Origin: Kappaphycus alvarezii
Taxonomy: Eukaryota > Rhodophyta > Florideophyceae > Gigartinales > Solieriaceae
Direction: 5' to 3'
NCBI GenBank assembly: GCA_002205965.3
Contig: NADL03000114.1
Span: forward strand, 1-64,000
Length of the DNA stretch: 64,000 nt
A program made the position numbers and the translations under genes. Below the pieces are notes generated by a model, which was given only the letters and a program-made list of their open reading frames with translations, ran no database searches and was not told the origin of the DNA. This document shows, in pieces, positions 32,756-44,053 of this stretch; the first letter of the stretch is position 1, and the number at the start of each line of letters is the position of its first letter.

Positions 32756-32990
32756 ATAGGATATAACTTCCAAGAGTAAACCACCCAAACCCTTCCCCGT
32801 TACATCGCTTTTGTGCGAGCGCCTCCAAGGTCGCTACCTTGCTGCGCACGCTTCGTTACCCGTTTTGCGTTTAGTCTCCGAGTAATGTGGACTCTACAGG
32901 TTTTCACCCGACGCTCCCATGCGTAGTTCATTTCTGAATACTCTCCGCACGATTCTGTGCTATGCTGTCCAACTCTAAAAATCTACTACC
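32755..32990 (+). mobile_element. RLE-B tail followed by RLE-C 3' end
   Basis: 32755-32805 has GATAACTTCCAAGAGTAAACC-type tail sequence ending CACCCAAACCCTTCCCC. 32810-32990 then matches the RLE-C 3' region (CCGTTTTGCGTTTAGTCTCC, GCACGATTCTGTGCTATGC). The tail probably inserted into an RLE-C copy. Confidence 0.6.
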
Positions 32991-33039
32991 ACTGTAGGTA
33001 TCCACGCCCTAACAGTCACGTTCGGCGCAACATCGGTTA

Positions 33040-33250
33040 ACACCCTCTAGGCGTCCGGGTAACAACTTCCGAGAGTAGACATAGGGATAGGCAAGAGCTT
33101 ACTTCTCAAAGATGTTGTGATAAAAGATTTATATCTTCTATACTTCGCGAAAAAGGCCGAAGTGAGGAAGATGAGCGATGCACCGTCCTGTAAAAGTGTT
33201 AAAGCATTCGATGCCCCCTCTCTAAGTACCACAGTACAAAACACGTACAG
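33040..33250 (-). pseudogene. RLE-A fragment
   Basis: The minus frame FFAKYRRYKSFITTSLRSKL, then LPIPMSTLGSCYPDA, matches SAKHRRYEYFIATS and LVPIPIAHLGG of RLE-A. Both ends are truncated. Confidence 0.65.
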
Positions 33251-33669
33251 TGAACAGATTCAATACCATACAGTAGGTTTTCCCATATTCGTGGCAAAAA
33301 TTTTCGTTCTTCCAAAAAAAAGGGAGAGTCTTCAGCTGAATGCAGTCTCTGAGTGAAAAACTACTAACAGGAATTAATCAGCCGATGTTGATGTTCTCAG
33401 GGCCAGTTTACCCATGATGTGGGCGTTTTTCTTGCAGGTCATATGTTTATTCCTTTACTTTTCGGTCTCTACGCTGGCCAAGCACTCAGTTATGTACAAT
33501 TTACCGGAAGCAATTAGGATATGTACAGGGAGGTGCACTGGAAATCAAAGCAAAATCATGTTTGCCCACAGCAAATTATGGCTAACAAAAATGTATAAAC
33601 TTATCATTTGCGTAACCTCGTACAAAAGCTGTAGTTTCACTCAATTTAGGCGTTGAACATATTGTTGGT
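33251..33669. other. unassigned interval
   Basis: An open frame of 80 codons at 33414-33656 starts with a hydrophobic stretch. Nothing is recognised. Confidence 0.25.
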
Positions 33670-34750
33670 GGCAATCACATACTCACATCACTTTCGAGGG
33701 ACAAAAGAGCTAATTACTTATGGCTACAAGGACTAGAAGAGATGGAAAAAGGGGACCAGAAGGTTAAAAGGTAGTTTAAAGGGGAAGGGTCTATCTTCTA
33801 TGCTCAAAGGACTAGCGTCTAGAAACAATTCATAGAGCAAATGTTATCTTCCACCGTTTAGATTAGTTGGGTTGCACTTGAAGTTGTCCCCCAATTTTGT
33901 TGACTTCTACAAGATTGAGCAGATCAATAATTTTATATAGACTTTTCAGGATAACTCTAAAGTCACAAACAAACATTTCCAGTACCACAAAAGTCTTTAA
34001 ATTGAATCATGTCAACGAGAAGTACTAACAGCAGATAGTTTCAGGAAAAGTATCTATAGTTACTTTTCCCAATCGTATTTTTCCAGATCAGAGCCAAAAA
34101 AATTCCTCCAAATTATCTATATTCCCAATCCAGTCCCTAAAAGTTCCATGAGACGGCTCAGGAAGATATATAGACTCCTCGGACATATCCGGCTCCCTCA
34201 GTCTCTCCCTAAGACATTTAACCTCCACTTTATTCCTATCACAGAGGTCATAGAGGACAATTACTCCCCCAATCATTCCTCTGTCCCCTACAGCTTCCCT
34301 CCCGCAGTTAAACACCAGTGGCTGCTATGGGTCACCACAGTCCTCCTCCCCGTGGGATCCTTATATTTTACCCTCATGTTCCTCTTCTCCTACTCATTTC
34401 AACGCTTTCTTTCATCTACCTCCTTCTCTGCTTCCTCGAAGCAGTGACCGGGGAACTACTGCAAAATTCGTTCCCGGTCCATCTCTCTGTGATACTTTTC
34501 GACTTTCATTGAACCATGGTCCATTAAGGGTAGTTCATTGAGGGAATGAAGTGCTCTATATGCCTTTAATATGATGAGGGACAGGCTTAAGGTGGTTTTG
34601 TTGCGGTAAAAAGGGGGTAAGCCGATGGGATAGTTGATGGCAGGGGTTTTGCTTCAACGATATTGATGTCTAACTTTAAAATGGTCGATGTCTTCTAAAT
34701 ATGTCACGCCCTTGGGCGAAATAAAAATGCCAGGAAATATCAGGCACTTT
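33670..34750 (-). mobile_element. gypsy-family long LTR unit, decayed acidic ORF
   Basis: The left part (33670-34050) aligns with the reverse complement of the gypsy-2 LTR tail. 34088-34520 holds a broken minus-strand ORF (for example FNCGREAVGDRGMIGGVIVL) in the position of the acidic ORF. 34550-34740 parallels 52790-52960 upstream of the ORF (AAGCCGATGGGATAGTTGAT here against GAGCCGATGCGGTAGTTGAT there). Frameshifts make the ORF unreadable as a whole. Confidence 0.6.
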
Positions 34751-35000
34751 AATTTCCACGCAATCATGACAATAATAGAAAAATGTTTGACATAATATCG
34801 GGACTGAATTTGAAGAATGAATCAGATCACATATTTAGCATTTGATTTATGCCTTTGCCAATAAAGTTTGCGATATAATGATATTGTAACCTGCTTTGTT
34901 GCTCACTAGCTGTTCAATATCTGGGAGATAGACCGTGGTAGTCAATCTTTACCGAGTCGGATCAAATCGTGGTGGATGCAGAGAAGGGAGTACAAAAAGA
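34751..35000. other. unassigned interval
   Basis: AT-rich; no feature is recognised. Confidence 0.3.
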
Positions 35001-35256
35001 CTACTCAGAAAAGTGTCGAGTTAGAATCTGACAGGCTTGCCTCCCATGAAAGCAGAAGGCAATCCGCGTGACGCAGCCTTTGGGCTCCGTTTGATGAATT
35101 GATCCACGATGGACGCAGCGTGAGTGGCAAGCAGTGGGAAGAAAGTTGAGTCCTAACACCGATCGTTGTGGAAACGCTAATACCGACAGGAAAAAAGTAG
35201 ATGTCATGCTCGCAGTACACAGTTCTGTAGTCAGAATGTTTGATGCCCTCGCTCAT
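35001..35256 (-). pseudogene. RLE-C fragment
   Basis: The minus frame IKHSDYRTVYCEHDIYFFPV begins like KHTHYGLVCHKNDIRLLPVG at 36117-36503, then diverges or shifts. It is the end of the RLE-C endonuclease domain. Confidence 0.6.
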
Positions 35257-35464
35257 CTGAAACCGTTTTTCCCGATCACTTCATGCAATCACCCGATCAG
35301 AATCTAATGATGCCCCTCCGCTTACGAGTCAGGTAATGATGATCTCCGTTCGGGTGCCTCATCAAGCAAATAGGTACCAGGATGTATAGTAATCGTGACA
35401 AAAATATCTGCTTGACCAGAATTTGATCACCGTGCGGCGCCGTCAAAAAGTCGACTATCTTCTA

Positions 35465-35535
35465 ACAGGGGGAAAAGATCGGTTCTTTAATATTTGAAAG
35501 ATGCAGACGGCTGTGCCCCAGTATATTCCGGTACG
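35465..35535 (-). mobile_element. RLE-A tail
   Basis: Minus-strand GGTACCGGAATATACTGGG-like sequence is followed by CATCTTTCAAATATTAAAG, then a C-run. Coding sequence is not attached. Confidence 0.5.
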
Positions 35536-35864
35536 TAGCTGAATATATACGCTGTAATCTCCTCAAAAGGCGATGCGAAACTGGGGTGCTTTACTAATTA
35601 GGGATGTAGGACAGCTACTTTGGAGTGACACAATAAGCGACGTACGGCACAGGAGCCTATCGTGAGAAAAAGAAGGAGATTGCGCGAATCTCAAGTTAGT
35701 GCCTCGGAATGCCAAGACGGACATTTTTTAAATCTCTAGAGTGCGCTGTCTTGTGGTAGAGTTAGATCTTTACCTGAGCTAAAACACAGGAAAGTTCGGA
35801 AAGTAATGAAATATGAACTGTAGAAGATGTTCAGTGCCAACTAACGCGTTTGCATTACTTTTAG
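35536..35864. other. unassigned interval
   Basis: No feature is recognised. Confidence 0.3.
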
Positions 35865-35945
35865 GGTCGATTGCGGTTGTCTGGAAAACCATGGGATAGA
35901 TCAGATACATGTTACAGGAGAAACCCATCCAAACCTTTCCCCTGT
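35865..35945 (+). mobile_element. RLE-B tail
   Basis: GGTCGATTGCGGTTGTCTGG, CCATGGGATAGATCAGATAC and AACCCATCCAAACCTTTCCC follow the RLE-B tail consensus. Confidence 0.65.
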
Positions 35946-36116
35946 ACTTGTAGGTGTCGGCGGAAAATTTGGTGGTCGGTTTGGACTACAGACGACTGGC
36001 ATCATCGTCGGCCAAGGAGTATGTGTAATCTTTACGGAATTTGGAAAAGGCATGTGGGAGAAAATGCTGAGGGGGATTACAGAGATACTAACATGCGAAG
36101 GGGGATGAGAGAGGAA

Positions 36117-36503
36117 CTAATAGGAAATGCATCTGGTAAGAACTTGACGCGCTTGCAACACATGCAAGAAGAACACAAAGCGCGTGATTAGGAGGTGCAG
36201 CTCCCATTGGGGAGTGGTGCCTCGACGGGCAGCAGCAAACGTAGAAAGGCACCGGAAGAAAGTCGCACCCTCGGCCCCAAGGGCACCGAACACATCAATA
36301 CCAACAGGAAGAAGGCGTATATCGTTCTTGTGGCAGACTAGACCGTAGTGCGTGTGTTTCGCACGTTCAGCCATTGAGGCAGCTGCGCCGCCAGATAGGG
36401 CACACTGGAAAACGCTAGAAGTGACCTGTGGATGGGCCCCTGTGACATCCAAAGCGATATCCTTCGGTTCGAGGCCATATGTCCTAGGGATAGCCATATG
36501 CAC
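36117..36503 (-). pseudogene. RLE-C endonuclease, best-preserved frame
   Basis: A 128-codon minus frame holds most of the endonuclease: GLEPKDIALDVTGAHPQV carries the DI and DV residues of a PD-(D/E)xK fold, ERAKHTHYGLVCHKNDI the conserved Lys/Tyr region, and LLPVGIDVFGALGAEG the strand-turn common to RLE-C. It ends with an amphipathic helix (VFFLHVLQARQVLT). The RT and zinc finger upstream are missing. In the family this nuclease makes the nick that primes cDNA synthesis. Confidence 0.7.
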
Positions 36504-36613
36504 CAGGAATAAGGGATAGGAGTGTAGAGGTATGGTATTAGAGGGCTTTCGAGGAGGGCAAGCATTGGGGGGAGGAGTGGCTGGCCGTTGTTACTGGTGT
36601 AAACGTAGATTGC

Positions 36614-36922
36614 ATGTGCGCGTACAAATTTTGTACTGGTCGCTGGGAAACAAGCGCCGAGCGTTTCCCACTAATCAATGGAGCTAGGTGCGTTTCGTTT
36701 CGCCCGTTTGCGTGGAGGGCCTTGGCGATCTGTTGTGAAGTTGGTGTCGCATTGTTTAATGTGCGCCTACTGGAACAAAAGAGACACAGAAAAGTCGTTT
36801 CGTTGTATTGGTCAACAGATTATAATAAGTTGGCTACTTTTTCGGCTGGGGATGGTAGTGTCAGGTCGTGGGATGTTGGGACGGGTATGTTTCTATGTTT
36901 GTGCATCAGGGCGATGTGGTGA
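36614..36922 (+). pseudogene. WD40 exon or remnant, ALADIN-like
   Basis: The frame reads INGARCVSFRPFAWRALAIC, CEVGVALFNV, and HRKVVSLYWSTDYNKLATF followed by SAGDGSVRSWDVGTG. The last part is a clear WD40 repeat ending SWDV. The preceding WR-A-AxxCEVGVALxNV resembles the repeat pair in the nuclear-pore protein ALADIN (AAAS). That assignment is from memory and moderate at best. A GT-ATGT donor-like site lies at the exon end (about 36885), and TAGCTAG-GTGCGT or ACAAG sequences upstream could be splice sites. No other WD repeats are found nearby, so this is either one exon of a gene shredded by transposons or a captured fragment. Confidence 0.45.
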
Positions 36923-37239
36923 GGTTTAGTCGTACATCCTTTGAAGACAAAATGATGAACAAGTAACGAAATACAGAAACTTAAGCACGGCAGAGAAATT
37001 TTGCCGACTGGCTTTTGCCGACTGGCAGCAAAAGAAGCGAGAAGGCGAAAAATGTAGAACCATATAATTGACAAAGGTAGTATGAACAGATGAATCAATG
37101 ATCGATGTCCTTTTTGAGTTTATTCTGTTCGGACCTCAGTCCCCCATTCGTCCCTTTTCTTCTAATCTCCTCTGTTTTCAACATCAAGATCAATCAACGC
37201 TGGCGGACGTGAATTGGGGTAGTGTCAGTTTCACACACA

Positions 37240-38160
37240 TTACTTGGAAGAGGGGTGTACCGTTCAGTTTTATCTCCGAGCAGCAATTTTTTTCGGCACT
37301 TTTGCTTTTGATATAGCCCTCACATACTTGGTCGCCCTATCCCGATGTTCTACTTGTCAAACGATTGCAGAGAGGAAGGCAAAGACAAGGAGACTGGCAT
37401 TTGGACACCCCGGAGGACCCCGCAGCACCTTTTGCGAGGACGGAGGCCGCTTGGTCGGACGTCTCGCGGAAGCTTAAGCCGCCCGGAGAATCTTTCCTTT
37501 ATTTGCGACTGGTCTACTTTGCTCTAGAAAGTGACGTCCGTTCCCTGCTCCGTGAACGAAACAAGACCTCAACGGGCTACATGCACAGGTCAAACACCTC
37601 GTGTCTGAACTCCAACGGTTCATCCGCCAGCACAGTGTAATTGTGTGGCGTGACTACGGGATCGGTCACGTGGTGGCGGCAATCATATGCGATCTGCTAC
37701 CTCGTGTGCAAGCGTCCAAGACAGCAAAGCGTGGTTTGCACCGCTCCGTGAGGGACCTTTTGCTCGCAATATTTTGATGGCTGAAGGTCGGATTCTCACT
37801 CGGCTCCGTCTGTTCCCCAAAGAAACAGGCCCATAGTGAACTTCCCTGTGGTACCGAACACCCCGCGCCCGCTACCTAGTGGCGGGAACCTCTACTCTTC
37901 TAACTTGGTGGAAGCCGCCGATTACCAAACAACACCCAAAGGCGTCTATGGGCAGACGTCATGTCGCGAGAGTGGGATTATTACGGCCACGGAGAAGGAA
38001 ACTAACCTGCCTGTGACGGGACCCTACGGCACGGAGCATTTATGGGGTCCTGCTCGCTGGATGGACTGGTCTGACCTTACCTCTTCGGACGGCGACCACG
38101 TCGGTGATGTCGCTGCCGATCTGGAGGGGTTAGAAGCTGGTGGGGAGAAGTATGAGTAAG
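37240..38160 (+). CDS. GC-rich region with unrecognised ORFs
   Basis: Two frames stand out: 37365-37640 (ESFLYLRLVYFALESDVRSL and neighbours) and 37836-38159 (GPYGTEHLWGPARWMDWSDL, acidic C-terminus). Base composition is higher in GC than surrounding DNA, like the RLE coding regions. They precede an RLE-A tail at 38225, so they could be the 5' ORF of an RLE element, but no motif confirms it. Confidence 0.25.
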
Positions 38161-38224
38161 GTGCGGGCATATCTCGTGGTATGCCCCAGGTAGCTTTGCT
38201 GGCAAATACGACTTTCGATCATCG

Positions 38225-38300
38225 GTAACCTTTTAAGACACCCTGGGCCCCAACCCACCACATCTTTCAAAAATTAAAGCACCCAAACATTCCCCACATG
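38225..38300 (+). mobile_element. RLE-A tail
   Basis: CACCCTGGGCCCCAACCCAC, then CATCTTTCAAAAATTAAAGC and ACCCAAACATTCCCC. This plus-strand copy shows the join between the RLE-A tail and the shared terminal motif most clearly. Confidence 0.65.
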
Positions 38301-38589
38301 TGAAGTGCATGTGTCAGTTTCAAACACGTGTCATACAAAAGGTAGATCTGTAGATTACCCTTATCACCCATACGTTTTCTATCACACACACGTGTCAAAT
38401 CGCGCATGGCATTCCAAATGACTGCAACTGCCTACATGTGTCGATGCACATGAGTGCCCTGAATAGCGAAGACATCACCGGCTCGTCTATTAACTGTTAT
38501 CACAACATTTGGCCTTAACTGAAAGTGGCGAGAGGTGCCAGTGACCGGGTCGTCATCAAAACACTCACCCCTGCTCGGTGAGTCTACGA
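38301..38589. repeat. short interval with clustered CACGTGTCA-like words
   Basis: GCATGTGTCAG, AACACGTGTCAT, ACACGTGTCAAA and ACATGTGTCG occur within about 130 bases (38305-38440). They look like E-box-type palindromic sites, but may be chance or a decayed tandem repeat. Confidence 0.3.
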
Positions 38590-38690
38590 GTTATACAGAA
38601 TGGCACAGAAGCGTGCGGAGGGTATTCAGAAACTAGCTAAGAATGCCCGTGGTTGGAGAAAACCTATGCCGCCTGCGTCACATATTCAAA
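38590..38690 (-). mobile_element. RLE-C 3' tail
   Basis: GGCACAGAAGCGTGCGGAGG is the reverse complement of the RLE-C 3' word and recurs at 47463 and 53145. Only the 3' end is present. Confidence 0.6.
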
Positions 38691-38714
38691 ATTTGGCAGG
38701 GTGAGTACTAGACT

Positions 38715-39905
38715 CGGAAGTATTCCGAGAACTTCAGCTGCCGGTCAAACCCGAGGACACGAAAAAAACATCCCTTGCGATCGGGCTCACCTCCGCGAAG
38801 AACATCGCGGCTGCGGAAATCTTGGCTTCTAGCTTATCATCTAGCAAGCTTTGGAAGATCTTGCTCCCAACTCCCATTAAGGAGCTGGGGACATGCGAGG
38901 CAGCTGCAGACGCCAATCGGAGGAGGTCGACCTCTTGCCTGCCGTCTAGGATTATCCCGTTCAGTGTAATTTGGTCGTAAAAATCACCATCGCAAAAGAC
39001 TCTGACTCACGCAATCCATGAAGCAGGGCAAGAAAAAATCCTAGTGGGGATTCGAGGAGGCAGGCGTCTCGCGCGTCTATGGCCCTCCCGGGAGCTAAGG
39101 AATGGGTGTATTGTCCCCCATGCCCCGGACTATACACAAACATTGAACCTCGAGAATTCTCGGTGTGGTTTCAATGCCACTATCCAGCCCCACTTTTTCA
39201 CCCTTCCACGCTATGTCCGAGAAGGAATTGTCCGGAACCACTCTATGTAAATGGCGATCATCTCATGCAATGCTGCAATGGAGCCCACGGGATCAACCGA
39301 CATGATCGCCAAGTAACCCTTGTCGCAAAAGACCTCGCAAGAGCTGCTCGACATCCTGTTGTAGAGCCACGCCATGGTCTCCACCGCAAGAGACCCGACA
39401 TCCAGGTAATGGGAAGCATCGGAGGAACCGACTTTTTGATGTTACCTTCGTGAATCCCATCGATCCTTCCAACAGGAGAGTGAGGGCCTTCAACATGATA
39501 TTCTCTCTGAATGTGGCGGGAAATGCAAAACAGATAAGATGTCAATTTTTTATCGCTACCTCCAGCAAAGGTAAGCTCGTGTCTGTGCCAATTTCCACTT
39601 TTGAAAGATGGCATCCAGACGCATGTGGAGTGGTAAATGACGTGGTAAGGAACGTAGCCGTGAGGACCTTGCAGACGTACGGAAAGGTTCAAGAGGTTTT
39701 TATGCAAAGGCACGCTGCAGCAGTCGTCATATTCAATGCGGCCTTCTTGATGGCTGGGCTGAAGATAGCTTTTTAGGGCGCGTAGTTAGAGGGTTTAGGG
39801 GGTTTAATTAGTTTCTTACCTATTACTGTATCGGTATACCTTTTGAGTCGATTATGGGATAGATCGCACATATCTTCCAAGAGTAAAACACCTAAACCTT
39901 CCGCC
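38715..39905 (+). pseudogene. RLE-B retrotransposon, post-RT region to 3' end
   Basis: This is the longest continuous RLE-B copy. Order: FRELQLPVKPEDTKKTSLAI and GLTSAKNIAAAEILASS (38725-38850), HAIHEAGQEK (39010), then KEWVYCPPCPGLYTN (39100), the Cys/His cluster CPRRNCPEPLYVNGDHLMQC and HGINRHDRQ, and the endonuclease HRKRPDIQVMGSIGGTDF. A one-base T deletion at about 39435 shifts the frame. The next frame continues VNPIDPSNRRVRAF, FIATSSKGKLVSVPISTFER and QRHAAAVVIFNAAFLMAGLK to a stop (39774-39776). The 3' UTR with GGTATACCTTTTGAGTCGAT and CTTCCAAGAGTAAAACACC ends near 39905. Frameshifts between these parts make it a pseudogene. Confidence 0.8.
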
Positions 39906-40077
39906 TTGGAGACTAAACGCAAAACCGGCAAGAAAGTTGCGAAGCTCCTGTTGAGGGGAGGAACCGCGACGGGAAGCAGCGAAGGAAGGGTAAAGGTTTG
40001 GGTGTTTTACTTTCGGAAGATATAACCGATGTAGTAAGGCTGTGGAAGAAACCGTGGTGGTCGTCGCCCAAGGCACC
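39905..40077 (-). pseudogene. RLE-C fragment split by an RLE-B tail
   Basis: The minus strand encodes GALGDDHHGFF and then AASRRGSSPQQELRNFLAGF, with FAFSLQ following. The two parts are separated by a tail-only RLE-B insert at about 39988-40034 (reverse of TTTGGGTGTTTTACTTTCGG). The left boundary abuts the RLE-B copy, and the right is cut by copia-2. Confidence 0.65.
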
Positions 40078-40580
40078 ATAAATAAATAAAGAAATTCTAC
40101 AATTGGACTTGGAATGAATAATGAATAGAAAACTAAATTAATGATAGCTGATCTAGGAGAATATTTCGATGACCCGAGGATATAAAAAAGTATTTCTAAC
40201 AACTTAGGACTATCTATACATCACACCAGGGCGAACATGTTACAAAAATCAGGCAAGCCTTACAAAAATTTGTCAGACATGATTCAGGCTCAGTAATAAT
40301 TATCCAGTATTTTCCAGGTAAGCAATCATCCAGATAATAGTTTTCTTTCAGCATAAATGCAATATTATAGCTTATGTAATATAAAAACCCAACTGTAGGC
40401 ATAAAAAGTATTTCACACTAAATTCAGCATAAAATTGAGCCAGTGTAAAATAGATAAAATTATTCCTTGATGATTCACAGTAAATGTAAATTGTGGGCCT
40501 CAATAAAAATATTGCTCCACAATTCAGCATCACTGTAAGACACTGGGATAGAGATTAAAATATTTGGTCAATTTTCACCA
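40078..40580 (-). repeat. copia-2 3' LTR (truncated)
   Basis: It matches 44950-45475 with scattered changes but lacks the last ~50 bases (the GGATCTACCTATCCCAATTA end). Confidence 0.85.
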
Positions 40581-42980
40581 TCTTCCCCTTTGAAATATTG
40601 AACTAAATATATCCTGTGAACTGAATGAACCCTGAGATAAAATATTACTCATATCGATAGGTCTGGATCCATCAAATAAAAGGAGCTTGAGCATGTCAGA
40701 TACAGGACTGTGTTTTTGTGAGCGGGCGGAGGATTAATTGAACCAGTATCCATAGAATGTCTTGATTTTGTTCGTTTCGAAATTATATGAATTAATTGAA
40801 CATCCGCTCTAATAGATTTGTCTTCAGGCACACGACAAGTAGATAGAGAGCTGTTGATCTTTTGAATCAACAGTAACATGAAGAGGAATATTGATATTGA
40901 GAATTGTACGTATGCTGCTGCAATATTTTTCCTTTCTCGATAGCTTCACCAGCAGCCAATATTCCACCAGAAGCAATAGATTTAAAAGGACGCCAATAAA
41001 GATGTGAATACCAATAAATTGTATGAAATACTGAATTGAAATTTAAGGGGCCAATTAGCGACCTATCAATAGATCCAAGTTGCGCATTTGCCGATCCGGC
41101 TGGTTTTCCTGATTGAAATTTTCAGAAACTTCTGGGCGTCGATAAGAGCTTGTAGAACCAAAATATTTTAAATTCAGGAGCATAGAAGATTGAATAGATA
41201 AATAACAAACCAATGGATTTGACCTTTTCTGTGGTAAATAACTTGCTTAAAAGCAGACACTGGAGATGCAACCATACCCAAATAGACAGTTGAGCTATTT
41301 AACGAATTTAAAGCGAAGTTTCCAAATAGTTCATCTCTTCATCAGGTTTTTTCGACGCTTTCTTGATATAGAATGAGGTTCCAGTCCAATTAGTTTTTCA
41401 TCTGCTGAGACATTAATTTTATATTCATCAAACTGCATAATTTTAACTCCATTGAAATTAAAAGATCCAGGACTATGTACGATTGTACCAAGCTTATATA
41501 CTTTCCAAGATCTTCGACAAATTTCCTCTTAATTTATCTGGTCCAGTAATAAGTATATCATCAACCAATTTAACGACAAGCAGAATTAATGATCCTTTTG
41601 AGCTCATGAAAAGTAATTGGGGTAAATAAACGACTGATTTCAATCCGAGGTGAAAGAATGTATTATCCGAGTGTATTTGCCATTTTGAATTCACGTTGAC
41701 TAAACCATATTAAGCAGACAGTAATAACCAATAGAAGGATTTTTACGAGCATTTTCGAGAAGTTCTCACATGAACATCTCGTAATGCTGATTCAGATTGT
41801 AAAAATGCAGACTTGACATCAAACTTTGATAAACTCCATTTAAAAATTGTAACAATTGATAGAGAATTATACTTGCCATCGGAAAACAAGATTCCGAATC
41901 ACTCTCGAATTATTTTTCTTCTTGTCCTCATTTCCATGCGGAGCAATTCGAGCCTTGCAATAATATTTTATCATCCAAACTTTTTTTTTGTATAAGACGT
42001 GACTGGATATTACATTTGAGTCGGGAGGAATTTTCAGAAATGAAGTTTTGAACAGTCACTGAGAAAATTATTTCTTCCGTATTGTATGCATTCGAAATAT
42101 GATGAGATGGAAGTCCAGATGCTTGATGAAGTTAAAATTCTTTAGATCCAAACCTTGTATGGTAAAAACTCAGATCTTTTTGTTCAGATGATTTCAATTC
42201 CGTTCCAGGTAACAGCTAATTTCATGCGCATCAATTCCACCATTTTCATCAACAGGATATGAATTAAATTTTCAGGGTGAAGGGATTAGGATTGATTCAA
42301 CGGAAAATGTTCGAGAGATAATACGTTTTTAAACTTTGATAAATTTCCACTGCTTTCTGGTTAATTATATTTTTCGACTTAGCATTCATATTTGGTTAAA
42401 CTTACTATCATCAGAATGATCGTCAAACTGTTTTCGCATACGTTATTCCTTTCGTCAATATTCGTTCATCAGAGTTATTTTCCTCAGAGTATTCAATAGA
42501 TTGATTCAATAAATCATTTGCCTTTCGAATTTGGTAAACTAGTTCATTAGATGAAACGGAAATGTCGGACATATTCAATTGCCGCATGTATAAATTTTCC
42601 ATTGGATCCAGGTACTATGATGATAAGATTTTTTGTCGAATTTCAATACTGGTTTGGGCGATGACCAAGATCCTCTTTTGATTTGGTAGATGAATAAAAA
42701 TTTCCACAATATCGCCAACATTAATTGGAATATCGGTCACAGACTTTGATTTTAGAATAAGATTTAATTTCCTCTTGGCTATTAGCTCATTATGAGCTTC
42801 TCTTAAATCATTTGGAGACTTCGAGGACCAGAATTATCGATGGGTCGAGTGTGACCAGTGGCAAGCTCGTATGAAGAAACACATCATTTCCATATAAATC
42901 ATTCGATATTTGAAACATTCGAGCAATACGAACCGTATTACTTGCAGAAGAATCGGATATTTTTAAACGGATATAAATGT
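40581..42980 (-). pseudogene. pol: copia-2 reverse transcriptase and RNase H (broken)
   Basis: The minus frame 41694-41494 reads LVVKLVDDILITGPDKL, the RT catalytic box with LVDD where YVDD is usual. Below it, near 41330-41230, NSLNSSTVYLGMVASPVSAF is part of the RT-RNase H connection (typically GSLxWLGxxxxP). No long frame survives across 42980-41700, and the interval is full of stops. Confidence 0.6.
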
Positions 42981-42983
42981 CTC

Positions 42984-43440
42984 TCAATATTTTATGTTTT
43001 GACTCAATAATTTTTTTTGTGGCGGCGGAACCAATAGGACAAAAAATGAAATTCCTCTTTCCTCAAGATAGCTTCTAAAATCATTGTCAAACGCCTGATC
43101 TCCCATTAAATAGTTAGGGTCCCAAAATGGTGTTAACCAGAGAGTCTCAATACAATCAATGCAATTTTCCATCCTTAAGAGGGCACTATTGAACCAGTTG
43201 AATACCTGGTAACTGAGTCCATAATGTGAAAAATATCCAAGTTTTCCACAAAAAAATGATCCACACAAACCAATTCATTAAATCGCGAGATATAGAGCTT
43301 AAAGATACTGCACGAGGATGAGATGGTTTTTTTGTGACATCCAAAATTTGCAGGAGTCAATTATGCTTGATAAATATTTTTTGCATTCATCGTCCCATAT
43401 AAAATTTCTTTGTAACAATAGTTTTATATCATCATAATTT
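42984..43440 (-). pseudogene. pol: copia-2 integrase core
   Basis: The minus strand shows a zinc-binding start HKHVCGHSNYDDIKLLLQRN with a later SSIIDSCKFW. Then, in two frames, come NELVCVDHFFVENLDIFHIM with DSVTRYSTG and LMGDQAFDNDFRSYLEERGI. The Asp residues of VDHFF and GDQAFDN fit the first two catalytic positions; the Glu is not identified with confidence. The core is divergent from copia-1 and copia-3. Confidence 0.6.
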
Positions 43441-44031
43441 GAGTGACCACATACATGTTTGTGAACCTTATTAATATTTTTTTCTTTTCAGCCCAAGATA
43501 TATTTTTTGATGTATTGATATTGTTGGAACAAATTGCTGATAGAAATGAGTTTTCAATAGGTTCGGATGATTGTATAAATATATTTCCGGGTACATAACA
43601 ATGATGACCATGATCCACCAATGTTATAGAATCGATTGAATTATTTGCGGACTCGAACTCGATGCGATTGTCCGTCATATGAATAATATTTGATTTTCTT
43701 GTGATATTTCTTCCAATAACCCATTGAGATGATCCACTGATTATTAGATGCCTTATTTTAACCTGATTTCCATTGTCTGAAATAGCTGATAAAAATTTGA
43801 ACCGATCATTTTTTCTTTTTTCGCTTGAGTGGTCGCCATTTCCGTATTGCCAGAAGGGCGTGTCCTTGATACATTCAGGAAGTTCATCAAGAATTCCATT
43901 CCATTCCGGTAAAATAAATTTCGAAAGTGCTCGTAATTCAACAATCCCATTCCACTATACGGTGCTCCATCATCAAGTAACGGACCTGGGTATAAACTAT
44001 TTGACGGAGAATCAAGCACCGTTTTTACCAT
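43424..44031 (-). pseudogene. pol: copia-2 protease region
   Basis: The frame 44031-43753 includes GPLLDDGAPYSGMGLLNYEH. DDGAPYSG sits where copia proteases carry D-[ST]-G-A, so the catalytic Asp and Gly-Ala are kept while the second residue is Asp. The frame 43678-43424 continues MTDNRIEFESANNSID. A stop or shift separates them. Confidence 0.55.
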
Positions 44032-44053
44032 ATGAAATGTTACAGAACCAGAA

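Noticed and set aside
38301..38589. CRISPR-like or satellite array
   Set aside because: The repeated words are too short and irregularly spaced; no array elsewhere in the window.
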